From: Erpobdella octoculata
Taxonomy: Eukaryota; Annelida; Clitellata; Hirudinida; Erpobdellidae
DNA length: 64,000 nt
Reading direction: 5' to 3'
Assembly (NCBI GenBank): GCA_963978895.1
Contig: OZ022247.1
Span: 21,361,658 to 21,425,657 of the forward strand
Below are positions 45,390 to 58,000 of this stretch, in pieces. Under the pieces are notes generated by a model, which was not told where the DNA came from, did no database searches, and saw nothing but the letters and a program-made list of their open reading frames with translations. The position numbers and the translations under genes were made by a program. The number at the start of each line of letters is the position of its first letter. Positions within the stretch are counted from its first letter, which is position 1.

Positions 45390-48300
45390 TCAGTTGAAGT
45401 TGGAGTATGTAGCGAATTCTCTGAGGTACAAAAGGATTAACTTGTACAAGAAGCCGTACTGCTCCTGACAAAAAATAATTAAAAGATATTTATTATTAAT
45501 GAAATATAGTATTTAAAAATTGAAATATAAAACAAGGTGGATGAATATATACATAAATATATATATATTTCAAATTTTCATATCATTTGAGCTATCTTTA
45601 AACATCACTATATCTTACTCATACAAAATATACACATTTGACACTATTTAACTAATGTGTGTAGATAAACACAACAATAAACTTATTGGAACATTTTTAT
45701 AAAAGAAAAAAAATATTTTCTTCCAAGTCATCCCCATTTGGGATGAAACAATCAATCTTTTTAATCAACTTTCAAACCAAAAAAAAGTCTTTATTCGCAT
45801 AATCCAGGGGTCTCCAAACTGCGGCCCGCGAGGCCCTCTACTGCGGCCCCACGGACACTTTTTATATTTAAAAAAATTTAATTTTTATTAATTTTTTTAA
45901 ATATTATATTTTTCCAAACAAATCATACAATTTAATTCTTACTTTTTTTCATATTCTATTTCACTTTTAGTTTGTTGTCAACCTGCTATTCGAGCTTTTA
46001 TCGCTGCCTGACGGTATTTTCCAAAAAATTTTGATATTTCTTTTAATTTATAGAGATTCTTTTTCGATCAAAAAATTAGTAACTCTTTTTCTTTTTTATT
46101 GGAATAAAATTGATAAAATAATGTTTGAAAAATACACCAAAATAATTTATCACGCTTTTCTCCATGATTACGATTGTTTTGTACTGTCATATAATTGTGA
46201 AATGTGTAGAACTCTATTTTAATTAGTGATAATGACTTGTCAGTGCGCATTTTTTAGCCATATTGTGTGCAAGATACAGTTATACTATTTATTCATATTG
46301 AAATAACTTTATTTTTACACAACATTAAATATAATATTAAATAATATTAAAATTATAAATATATAATTAAAAACAACATTTGTGTTTTGATTCTTTTTTA
46401 TATTGACCTCTAGTGTGTAGTCGGCCCCCCAAACTGCTGTTGACAGTTAATGCGGCCCTCCGGCCGAAAAGTTTGGAGACCCCTGGCATAATCTGTGAGT
46501 GATGCACATGAATGTGTTTGAATCTTTTATAAAATCATTTCCAGATACATGTTACACAGCAATACACAAATGACTATCTTTAATCTAATTGCTGAAGTCA
46601 ATACAAACGAAAATCCAGATAAATGTGTCCATAAAACACATTATATCCTCTGTTTTTCACTATCTCTGTAAGCTTAAGTTGGAAGAGAGTATATTCTTCA
46701 CTCAGGCTTAACAAACTTTTCAAACTTCAGATAATCACCAGAGAGCAACAATAAACATCCAAGAGACAAAATAATTCAACAACTATGAATGACAAAGAGT
46801 ATTGAAAATTGTCCATAAACCACCGACTAACCACACTGTTGATAACATGAGGTCTGAGAGCCTTTAATCTTTTTACAGTCTCGAAAATATCGACCTCAAG
46901 TTCGTCTTTCATTCTTTCCCATATGCACACCGAACCTATCAAGAGGCCGCTCTGACTAGCACCGTCCCTGTTTGAAAATAAAAAACGTTATCAATCACGA
47001 CTGGAAAAAGTAAACTAAAGAAAAGCTATGTATTTAATAATGAATGAATGTTGGACAATATTTAAGGTGGCGTAAGTCCATGTCAATGGGCCAAATATTT
47101 ATGACTGTAGTTGATTAATTTAAAACTATATTTTAGTAAATGTTTGATTTCTTTGACAGCATGTAATTCAAAGTTTATATTATCTGAATAAAAGTAATTT
47201 GAAAATTCCCACAAATATAAAGAAAAACAAGAATGTTATTAATGTATTAAAATCCCCAATACTGATGCTGATAAACAATGAAAATAAATTTTTGTGCAGC
47301 ACTAGCTGTTCACTTGCCATATAAGAAGCCAGTAGCACAAATATCGCAAATACGGCTTCTTCAGGTGGATGAATGCGGCTAAATCGGTAATTATTAAAAA
47401 GTGCTTCTCAAAATAAAAAAAAAAACTTTTTTGCATGAACTCACAAGCAATGAATAATGATAGGTTGCTCGGGATTCTTCTTTTGGATTTCATCAACTTT
47501 CTCAATCAGCCTAATGATGGCTAGATCCGACGGCGGCAAAGGACTGCCCGGAGACCAGTTGAGAAGTTGAAGATGCATGACCTGGTGTGCTTCACTGGGT
47601 TGTTCTTGAACTTCATTTTGTAGGCCTTCCTCGCTGGAGGGTATGTCAGTGGCTGTTGAGGATGACTGCTTCTCTGTCTTGTTAGGAAGCTGAATCCGAT
47701 GATGAACAAGATGAAAAAAATTCAATTTTTTTTTAAATTGAAAGAAATTTATCATAAATTATTAAACATTTTTATATAACTCCTTTATTCCTTCACTACT
47801 CCAATTATTGATTCTGTCATTTACAGTCTATATTCCACAGCTTTTTTAGCAAAAAGATTATGAATCCAATAATAAAGACCAAACGCCAATCAAAATCTTA
47901 AAAAATTATAGAGGACACTGGAATATAAATATTCTTTAAAAATACTAGGACAGGCTCCTATCACTAACACCGACTTTTGCGATCACACCGACACTTTTTG
48001 AAATGTCGGTGTCAACGCCAACCAGTCGGTGTCAACGCCAACCAGTCGGTGTCAACGCCAACCAGTCGGTGTCAACGCCAACCAGTCGGTCTCAACGCCA
48101 ACCAGTCGGTGTCAACGCCAACCAGTCGGTGAACTCCACTGCTGATTGGTTATTAGCTTCTTTCTATTTGAACTGCAACTTGATATGACTCGAAGGTGTC
48201 TTGTTAGCAACAAAAATTCACCCACTTATTCTGGATGACAATACATGAATTAAATATTTCCGACATTAATTAGGCCTTAAATCAATTAAAATTATTTAAA

Positions 48301-51300
48301 TCAAATGTTGTGCAATATAAGTAGTTTTCCTGCCACCTAGCGACTCTAAGAAAATCGTTTGACAACCGGCCACAAAGCTCTGGCGCTCGTTTCATTTATG
48401 TAGTTATTAAAGTTATAGACTTAACGAGGTTTTTTACGGTTCACTTGTTTATTATTATTACTAAAACAAGTCCTCATCACTTCACCAGCACGACTACCTT
48501 ATGTATTCACGCTACCAGCGCAGTCAATATTCATAAGCTCATAGTACACCGAGACCATTGACTTTTTAATACGCGTTGAGAACAATTTATAACAAAAAAC
48601 ACGTAGACAGAAATAAATTTAATTCTTTTTAATTAGTAAATCAACAACTTCGGTGTGGAGAGCCCGGATATCAATCTGCTTTTCTTCAAAAGCTATCCAG
48701 AGCTCCCACACCCTTTCATCTTTTTCCAGTGTTGAGGGTTTGTGTTGCTTCAGCGGTTGCCCTGTTGCAGCACAGGCTTCTTCGACTGGAATTGCCGATG
48801 CTTTTGTAAATAAAATATCAACAACTTCGTAGAACGACTTGCGCTCTACTAGGTTGTTGAGGGCACTATGCCACGCCTCAATGTCGTTGTTGGTCTTACA
48901 GTCTCTCTGGTAGACGCTCCATTCTGATATTTTATATTTTCCTTTGATCCAAGTTTTTTTTATGTAGTCCGCTAATGTCCAAAAATAAGAAGGAAATATA
49001 AAACAAGTCAACAAATTTTAACGTTAATATTAACTAAATTTTACTTTGAGTGCTGGTATTCGTGTTTCTAGATCAAGGGTCTCAAATACATTATGGATTT
49101 CTCCAGGAGGCAAATATGGCAGTGCCATAAACTTTTTTATACTTTTATATATCTCCACTTTTTTTTCGTAATCGGTTTTGAGACCAATTTCCTGGAGAAA
49201 AAATCACAGTTACTGTTGTAAAGTCTTATAAAACAATATATTACTTACCGTCGCTTTTCGGTAGAGGGCTTGTTGAAAATGGAACAAGCAGCCATGTACC
49301 TCCACTCCTGGGAAAACATGTTTGGCTGCTGTCCACATCCCTATCTCAAAGTCAGCTGAATAACATAATAAAAACAATTTAAAATTTTCTGACTGATATA
49401 AAAAATTCAAAAAGATTTTGTATCAATTACCCATTAATGTTTTAATTGTTATGCCTGCCTTCTGAAGACTTTGAAGAACAGCCACATAATCGACCCGTCG
49501 CTTGCCAGACATAAATGCAAATGCAACAGGCACCAATTTAGTTGCTGTGTTTTTGCCGATGATGGTATGCAAAGATAGCAACTGGTAAAACGGATTCTTC
49601 GCTGCCTGAAATTATATTGTAACGGAGGTTTACCATGCAAAAAAATTGAATTAATTCTTACAATAAATTTACTTACTTTAAAGGTGGCATCCATACAAAA
49701 GTAATTGTTTTTTTTTGGCCACCTGCACCTGATAATCAGAGTAGAAAAGAAGATGACGTTCTTTCTCAACTCTAATATCTTCTCTAAAGAAGTGCTCAGG
49801 AACAAACTCTTCTTTTAAGTTAAAATATAGAGTCTGCGGTTGAGGGGGCCTATTCGAGCCTCTACATCGGTAAACTTGCCTGAATTTTTAAAAGACAGCT
49901 GGATGAAGAATGATCTAATGTTCCATTTTAATCTACTAGGACTTACCTAACTAAAGTCTGGTGAAGAGGCAACACAGCAACATCTACAGCAGTCGTCAAC
50001 AGAACTTTATTTACAACATCCGTAGCAGATGTTTGCGGTTCTGCCATACTGAGCTGATTTATCGCGTTGCGAACTTCTTTTTTGACGAGAAGAGCTTGGC
50101 ACGGAATGCAACTGTGGTGAACCTTTGTTTGTGTGAATGTCCCATTTTTTTCAACAACTCTTGCAGTGCACCCTTTATGTATATATATATAAAACATTTA
50201 TATATATAAAACATTGTTTCCAGATAAACTCATATCAATATATAAATTACCTTGAGTTGTTCTTTTGGAGCAGGCCCAATACCTAGCTGCCGACTTTTTG
50301 GCGTTTTTATCTAAATTAAAGGAAAATCCCCTGCCATCCACAAGAAGATCTTTGCCTTTAATCGATCCATTTTGAATAACTTCAAATTTTGGTAGTACTT
50401 CTTCTTCCTGTTCCTCATCCTCTCTTTCATATTCCATTTCTTCTTCTTGTATAATGTCTTTCTCTTCTTCTTGTCTAATCTCATTCTCTTCTTCTTGTCT
50501 AATCTCATTCTCTTCTTCTTGAGAGCTGTAACACTTCAACCCATCTTTAAAAAAATATGTTGTTTAATGCAATATTGGAACAAGTACAAATAATTAAATT
50601 TTATAATAGCATAAGTTAGTAGGTATTTACCGTCGCTATCATAAACACACACTAGTTCGTTTTGGTTAGCTTGTGTTTCTTCTTTTAACTCCTTTTCTTT
50701 TCGAACACAATCTTCTTTTTTTTCAACATCAATTTCTTCCAACTCTCCTATAGAAAAAGTCGTAATTGGTATCATGAAAAACTTATCAATCAAAGAAACT
50801 TTCACAGCGCCTTCGAGCTCACCTTCGCTGTCAGAAATAATTATTATATCGTTAATCTGAACTTTTTTGTTTTTTATTTCTTCTTTTTGGCTCTCAATTA
50901 CCATTCCTATATCAAAATAATAGTTGTTGTTCTATTAATCTAATATAAATTATCCAAAAAACAAATTCAACAAACCATTGTACTTCTTAGAAAGGGAAAC
51001 TTCGTCAAACGATTTTTCCTTGTTTTTATTAACTAAAACATTTTTGAAAATTAACCAGTGTTTTATATATAAAAACCACTATTTAAGATATCTCAATAAT
51101 ACACACCTTCAGTTTCTTCTTTAAGAATGCATGAAACACACACATATTGCAATTGCGAATTATTATTATTATTATTATTATTATTGACTGGTTATAAAAA
51201 AATTGCTTCACTCTATCGATTGTAATGAAAACTTTGCTCCATCGAAAACGACTCCAATTCATTGCGACACCGCAGACTGATATCACGGTTCTGTATAAGT

Positions 51301-54300
51301 ATAACACAGAGATCAGGAAGTCGTTGTATAGACATTAGCGGTGCCACAGTCTGTGATACGTGTATCCGGGTGGTGCTGCTTAATGCTGATCACTAACTGC
51401 TTTCGCCGGGCAGGTTGCTTCGTGTGGTGGGGTAGCTCTAGTTGCTTCTGAGCAGCGAGATTTTGCCCCTCACGACTATGAGGCTGTTGGCCGCGAAAGT
51501 AGGCGATTTCGTCGCGCACCGGGTCGATTCGTCGCAAGGTTGGCGTTTTCGTCGCGACTTCGCGATGAAAATGCTTACGCGACAAAATGGCTTTCGCGAC
51601 CACATGGCCGGTATTCAATCCAAACACTGTGCCTTGTCTTTTTTCACTACCAGCTGCTCGCACATTTTACATATGAAAACGATATCAATTTCTCCTGTTT
51701 AAGAAAAAACATTTTTATAAACAATTGTCTTCAGTTGCAATAAAACGACTATTTACTAACCCTTTGCAGTTTTTTGATATTGTGACAAAGTAACTGTTTT
51801 GTCACACTTCAGGTGCGTCCTCCGTTTACACATGTTGCAAGACAATGCCCGAGCATTCTTGGCAACAGTTTTGTTACAACAAACACAGATGCTTTTCATT
51901 TTTTGCTGCTAACAATCAACAACTCCGTCGAAAACTATCACAAATTAAATTACTACTAGATACAACTATCACCATTAGTCAACTTGCCTAGATAAAACAT
52001 ATAGATAATTAGGTAAAAATAATAATTTAAATATTTTTTTAATAATTAAAAATAATAATAAAAATAAATTACTATTATTTTAGAAAATAAAAAACCTAAT
52101 TACGGAAATTTTTTGTCATATTCTTTAATTAAACTTTTCTAACGTAAATAGATATTTTATAATACGTTGATATTTCTATAATGTCAAATCTTTGATAAAA
52201 CATAGTATTTTTAATGAGTTCTTATTCAAATAATCACTATCTAATGCAAGCGCCACCAAGCGACATTTTTACAGTCGCTTGAACGATTAAAAAGCACCTT
52301 TAAGTCATATCAGTTCGTAAGTTAAATACAGAGACAGGACTCGGACGCGCTAACACCGACTCGGACGCGTTAACACCGACTCGGACGCGTTAACACCGAC
52401 TCGGACGCGTTAACACCGACTCGGACGCGTTAACACCGACTTGGACGCGTTAACACCGACTCGGAGGCGTTAACACCGACTGGGCCGCGTTAACACCGAA
52501 TTTTTGGCGATAACACCGAAGTGTCGGTGTCATCGCAAAATTCGGTGTCACTGACATTCCCCACTAGGACAATACCAGACAATATCATACATATATGAAC
52601 AATGGTAGATATACAAACAATGGTATACATATATAAAAACAATTTATATCAATAAGATAAAAATAAAAATAAACAATGATACAGATGCAAACAATGTTAG
52701 ATATACAAACATCTTGAAAGTAATTGAGTTGTAGTTGTCTAGCAATGATGTCGGGATCTTCTCGATCGGTTGATAGAGTTTCAATAAGAAAAGGACCACA
52801 CTCGCACTCTTCATTTTCTTCCGGCCAATACTGAGCTGCAGTCTGGATTAAAATTAAAATTTAAAACTTAAGATTAAAATTACATCATCAATCAATATTC
52901 ACTGCATTAATCCTTTTAAATTAAAAAAACTATAATCAAGAAAGATCTTGATTATAGTTTTAAAAAACTATAATCAAGATCTTAGTTATAAACAAGTAAA
53001 GATAAAAAATACATTCAAAAAAATGCTTTTATTTGCCTCTTTATCTGAGTCAACGAACTAAAATGTTTGAATCTAAAATAACCATTAATTATTTTGGACC
53101 TCTGGCGCCTTATAAATAAACATCCATACTGCTTAATTATTTTGGACCTCTGGCAACTTATACATAAACAACTTGATAAATTTGATTTGATTAATTTTAG
53201 TTGATTTAACGCCTAATTCATGTCGGAAACATTCAATTCATGTATTGTCATCCAGAATAAAGCTTTCCTGAAAGTTTTAGAGCTCTAGGTGGTCGAAAAG
53301 TGGGTGAATTTTTGTTTCTAAGATTTGATCACCACAGACAGACAAACAAACAAACAAACAAACAGAGAGACTAGTGAAGTTAAATAAAAGCATTTAAAAA
53401 AACTTTAATCAAGATCAAAGTTATAAAAAAAACTATAATCAAGATGTGAGTTATAAGAAACCTCATCTGAATTATCATAATGGTTGAGCATGATGACTGC
53501 AGAGCACTTGTGATCTCGAACCATCCTCCACAAATCAATTACGGTGTTCAAAAGAGGCATCTGGGTAAGTATCAAGGAATTCTGCCGTCTGTAACTCTGG
53601 AGAAAGAGGAAAAGAAAAAAACCAATAATAAAATTTTAATAAAATCTATTTAAATATAATTAAATTTAAACAACACCAATAATCAAATTTAAATAACAAA
53701 CACAAAATATTTTTCAAGTTGATAATTTTAATATACAAATTACATTGTTTAACATAGCATCACTGCACATAAAAAAAAGATAAGAAATGTTGATAGTAAA
53801 TTGAGAACACAATGGGATGAATAGCTAGCAATTAATAATTCAAAATTATTATCATTCCAGAAGATGAAACGACATTAAAAATTAATAACTAAAATTAAAA
53901 TAAATATAACTAGATCAAATTCTTTTTAAAAGATGCACAATATTGTAACCACCATGTTTAGCACAGAACATTTATTTTAACATTAAATAAATAAACTTAT
54001 TAATAATCAAAGAGTTAAATATTAAAAACTGAACGAACATCAAGAAAGATAGCATTGATGTAATCATTTGTTCCTTCGACGTTTGTCATTAAATATGGTC
54101 TGTGGTTGTCATCTGATAAATTAAAACCATCATATCAATTAGCAATATATTAAATCTAAAAAAAATAATATTTAGACGTCTTTATTGAGCTGTATTATAA
54201 GCAACAAAACAGCAAACACCTGGTAACAAACATAACAACGAACACATGATAACAACTATAACAACAGACATCTGGTAACAAACATAACTATGAACACGTG

Positions 54301-55068
54301 ATAACAATTATAACAACGGAAACCTGGGCACAAACATAACAACAGACACCTGGCCACAAACATAACAACAAATACCTGGTAAAATGCTTGAGTTTCTGTT
54401 CTTGCAAACATTCAATGGCAGACAAGCATCGCAATTAGAATCTACAGGCGACTTGCTCTGCAACTTCTGCAACTGCTGTTGTGTAAATAAAAAAATTAAA
54501 TTCAACTCGTTAAAAATAACTCAAGTAATTTTCATAGCTCATCAAATGCACTGGTTTTAAATAAAGCATTTTGTTGTGCTTACTTGCGATTGTCATGATA
54601 ATGATTAAATATCAAAGCTAGACAGTAGGTCTAGTATGACATTTTTCATGCTAGGGAAAAGCTATACAACCATCTTCTTCACAAAATTTGCCATAGCTTA
54701 TCAATAAAATTTGGTTAAAATAAAAACTCACTCTCTTATACTCAACTTATATGCCTTGATATAAGCCGAATTTTAATGCTACTCAGTTTATCTGTATAAA
54801 TTCATGAAACTCATGAAACTTTAATAAACAACTTTGTTTGAACAAAACCAGAGTTAGCTGCCATCTTAATCTTATAGATGTATATGTATGATTAATTTAG
54901 TTTAAAAAAATGAAATACTTCAAATTGTTGCAACAGTCCATTCTTGGTGGAGTCTCCTTGAGAAGTAAGAAGTTTAGCGTATCGAGCCTCAAATTCCGAC
55001 AGGTTGATGACGGATGATTTTGACTTCATGGCTTCTATGAGAGCCGCATAAACAAATATGTACTGCTC
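45390..55068 (-). CDS. RPTP membrane-distal domain D2, pseudo-phosphatase (exons 16-23)
   Basis: Exon 55068-54919 gives the D1-D2 linker ([20 protein letters not shown]). Then come [17 protein letters not shown] with [27 protein letters not shown] with [56 protein letters not shown], and a C-terminal [17 protein letters not shown] ending YSNFN. The fold is that of PTP D2, but the WPD loop reads WSP and the phosphate loop is HCLDGASQSG, with Gln in place of the essential Arg. D2 is thus predicted inactive and regulatory, as in most RPTPs. A ~40-residue Ser/Glu/Gln-rich insert lies at the position homologous to the larger D1 insert. Confidence 0.92.
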
Positions 55069-58000
55069 CTATTAGAAAATAAACAAATATGTACTGCTCC
55101 TATTAGAAAATAAACAAATATGTACTGCTCCTATTAGAAAATAAACAAATATGTACTGCTCCTATTAGAAAATAAACAAATATGTACTGCTCCTATTAGA
55201 AAATAAACAAATATGAACTGCTCCTATTAGAAAATAAACAAATATGTACTGCTCCTATTGAAAAATAAACAAACATGTACTGTTGAAGAATGTTTAGTAA
55301 TCATTCAAAACACGGTAATTTCGTATTTTAGCTTATTCAATTATTCGCTATAACTTTTTACATGCTAGGAGGTTAGGGTTTATGTTAGATTTATAATTTA
55401 ATAAGCTAAATTACGAGACAAAGGAAAATTTTTCAGACCCGGACCCAGTGCCATTTTGCACACCGGGTCCGGGTCCTACCGGGTCTCTAAGACCCGGCAT
55501 TTCCGGGTCCAGCTATGCCCTAAAAAGATGGTATCTTAAAAAATACATGGGGCAGATACAGGGGGATACTGGGATAGGATATACTCCTTCATATATGACA
55601 CCTCACAGATCCGTGATAACACAAAATCGAATTGTTTGCAAGAAAAAAAAGGTTAATGCATGAAAATGCAAATCACGTTTTAAACAGAACATACCACAGT
55701 TTGTATCATGTTGCATCTGTTGAGTCTCATGTTGTGCGTCAATCCGTGCAGATCCACTTTCTTTTCGGCTTCGGCCTGTTCCAGCAGGTAGTCGAGGGCG
55801 ATGAACGTCCCACTGCGACCTACCCCAGCACTGAAACGAGAGAAATCTAGTTATTTTATTCTAATTCATCTATATCGTCATTTTCATTGGGGAACTACTG
55901 TGCATGAGACTTGACCACTCACTACAGTAGGTTTGAAACATAACCTCTGGTTTGTTAGCTTACAATCTTTAAAATTTAAATGCTTTTATGGTATATTCAA
56001 TAAAATGTTTTTTTTAATTGAAATTAAATAAAGAAAAAAAACTGCAAGAACAGACCTGCAGTGAACAATGATGGGTCCTGGATGAGAAGAATCTGTTTTC
56101 CTGACTTTATTCCTGAAGGCAATAAGGGGAGCTGTGTGGTACGGCACGCCATGGTCCGGCCAGGAAGTAAAATGGAACTGCTTAATTTCCCTGGTTTCTT
56201 CCACCCATATTTCTCTGTTTTCCTGAATCCCCTCTCCGAGATTAGCGTAGATATTTTCCCCGTTCATCGAAGTGCGACTGGAGCGAGATTTGCAATTCTC
56301 GTAAATGGTTCCGTCCATCACGACGCTTCCGTTCTGCTTCGTAGAATCCGAAATGCAGTTTTCTTTAACGTCGCCGTTCTTCAAAAGGAGACTTTCTCGC
56401 TCCGCTTTCTTAAGATCAACGTCGCTGGTGTTCTCTCTCAATTGAACGTTCTTCTCTTGAGAGGTTTTCTTCGAAATGCCTTTTTTCAGTGATCCTCCTC
56501 CTGCTCCGCCGTTCGAGTTTTTCTTGCCGAAGTTTTCGCTTCCCGTCGTGGCACCGTGAGATCCGTCGCCGTAACCGGTCTCGACGCACTTGCGAACGGT
56601 GAACGAGCGTACGACGTGACTCGCAGAACTTTCGACCGTAGTCAGCGTAATGCCGAGATCTCCGTACATTTTTTCTTCTCCGAGCTGATCTGGCCAATAC
56701 TGCTCACACTTGGGCTGTTTAAAGAAAAAAAATTAAATTGAAATAATTTCAGTTTGCCTCTTTTAAAAAACGAATTTGACTTTAACAATTTCATGGGAAG
56801 TTATAATCTATAATTACATTTTTAAAACCTCAGACACACTTGAAACATAAAAGCATATCATAAACATAATCATCATCATCATCAATATCAACTTTACCAC
56901 CATTATTATCCTCATCATCATCATCATTATCCTGAAAAACTCACTCTTCCTTTCTCAACAAGATTTGTCAGCACCACGATCCTTAATGAATTTTCTTGCC
57001 ACAACATTCTCCAAATGTCTTGCACAGACCATTTGTTGCAACCTAAATTATAATATTAATAATTCAATTAATAAATTAATCCTGGCAAAAATTCAAACAC
57101 CACCAAGGCCACGGACAAAGCGCAGCACCGACTACATTCATAAAACGTGTGGTATTGAACGACAAATATTGAGAAGACAGTCGGCGAAACTTATATTTAA
57201 GACATAACTTTATTTAGACATAAGTATGTCACAACGTAAGTATGTCTCTCTTTATCAGAGAGAGTTATAATCATGTTTGTCTGTTTCTTCATAGACCTAG
57301 CTGCACTGATAACTGACTGGAGAAAGTTAATTGTGAACTTCAGAAATTCGACTACAGAGCCAAGAGGCTGCAGATAAACTTTGAAAAAACTAAGAACATG
57401 GTAAATGTTGTTGAGAACTGCTGTTTGTTTACTTCATCGTCAAAAGACGCAAAAATTTGCAAAAATTACTGCCTCAGATGCACAAAATAACAGCCCAGCA
57501 GCAATCACATTGCAAAAGCCCCACAAAGAACTATAACGACACTTACCTTGTGCCGCAATGTAGAATTTCGGTTTGTTGTATCCCTACAATTACAGTAAAT
57601 GTGTAGATTATATAAATAAATATTATCGACACACAAAAATAATTTCGAAAGAAATACCAAAATTAAAATAAATCTCACATTAATATAATTAGCATTAATG
57701 TAATCCGATGTCGAATCTCCTTCAACCAGGTTCAATATCACCCTGGAATGATCATCTGGAATTTTTCAACATTTTTAATTAAAATAAGATAACAATTGAA
57801 CGCCCTTTTTTTCTTTATAAGTTCAGACGTACTGTGCAAACTGTGATGCGTTGCAAAGCAAAAATTTTATATTAAAAAAACCACTTTTACTACAACTATA
57901 AAACTAATAAGCTAATCCAATGCTTATTGCAAGCCACTAGGTATGTATGAACGGTGACCTGCTGTGCAAGTCTGTTAACTAATAACAAAAAGCCAATGCA

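Larger units (their letters stand above)
47953..52562 (-). mobile_element. Mutator-like (MULE) transposon, nearly complete, in an RPTP intron
   Basis: Flanked by the perfect 9-bp repeat ACTAGGACA (47944-47952 and 52563-52571). The terminal inverted repeats are 44 bp and about 77% identical, sharing a core TTTTGCGAT-ACACCGACACTT. Just inside each end lies a tandem array of 20-bp units containing CGGTGT (left) or ACACCG (right). The interior carries the FLYWCH-MULE transposase gene and a PHD-like zinc-finger segment. A 9-bp duplication and MULE-type transposase place it in the Mutator superfamily. The element lies between the D2 exons at 52711-52842 and 47445-47689 and is transcribed in the same direction as the host gene. 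Confidence 0.93.

Noticed and set aside
48003..48188. 61-codon plus frame with [14 protein letters not shown] repeats
   Set aside because: Translation of the MULE subterminal 20-bp array.
56061..56492. 143-codon plus-strand frame
   Set aside because: Antisense shadow of the large RPTP D1 exon, which has correct splice sites and PTP motifs.
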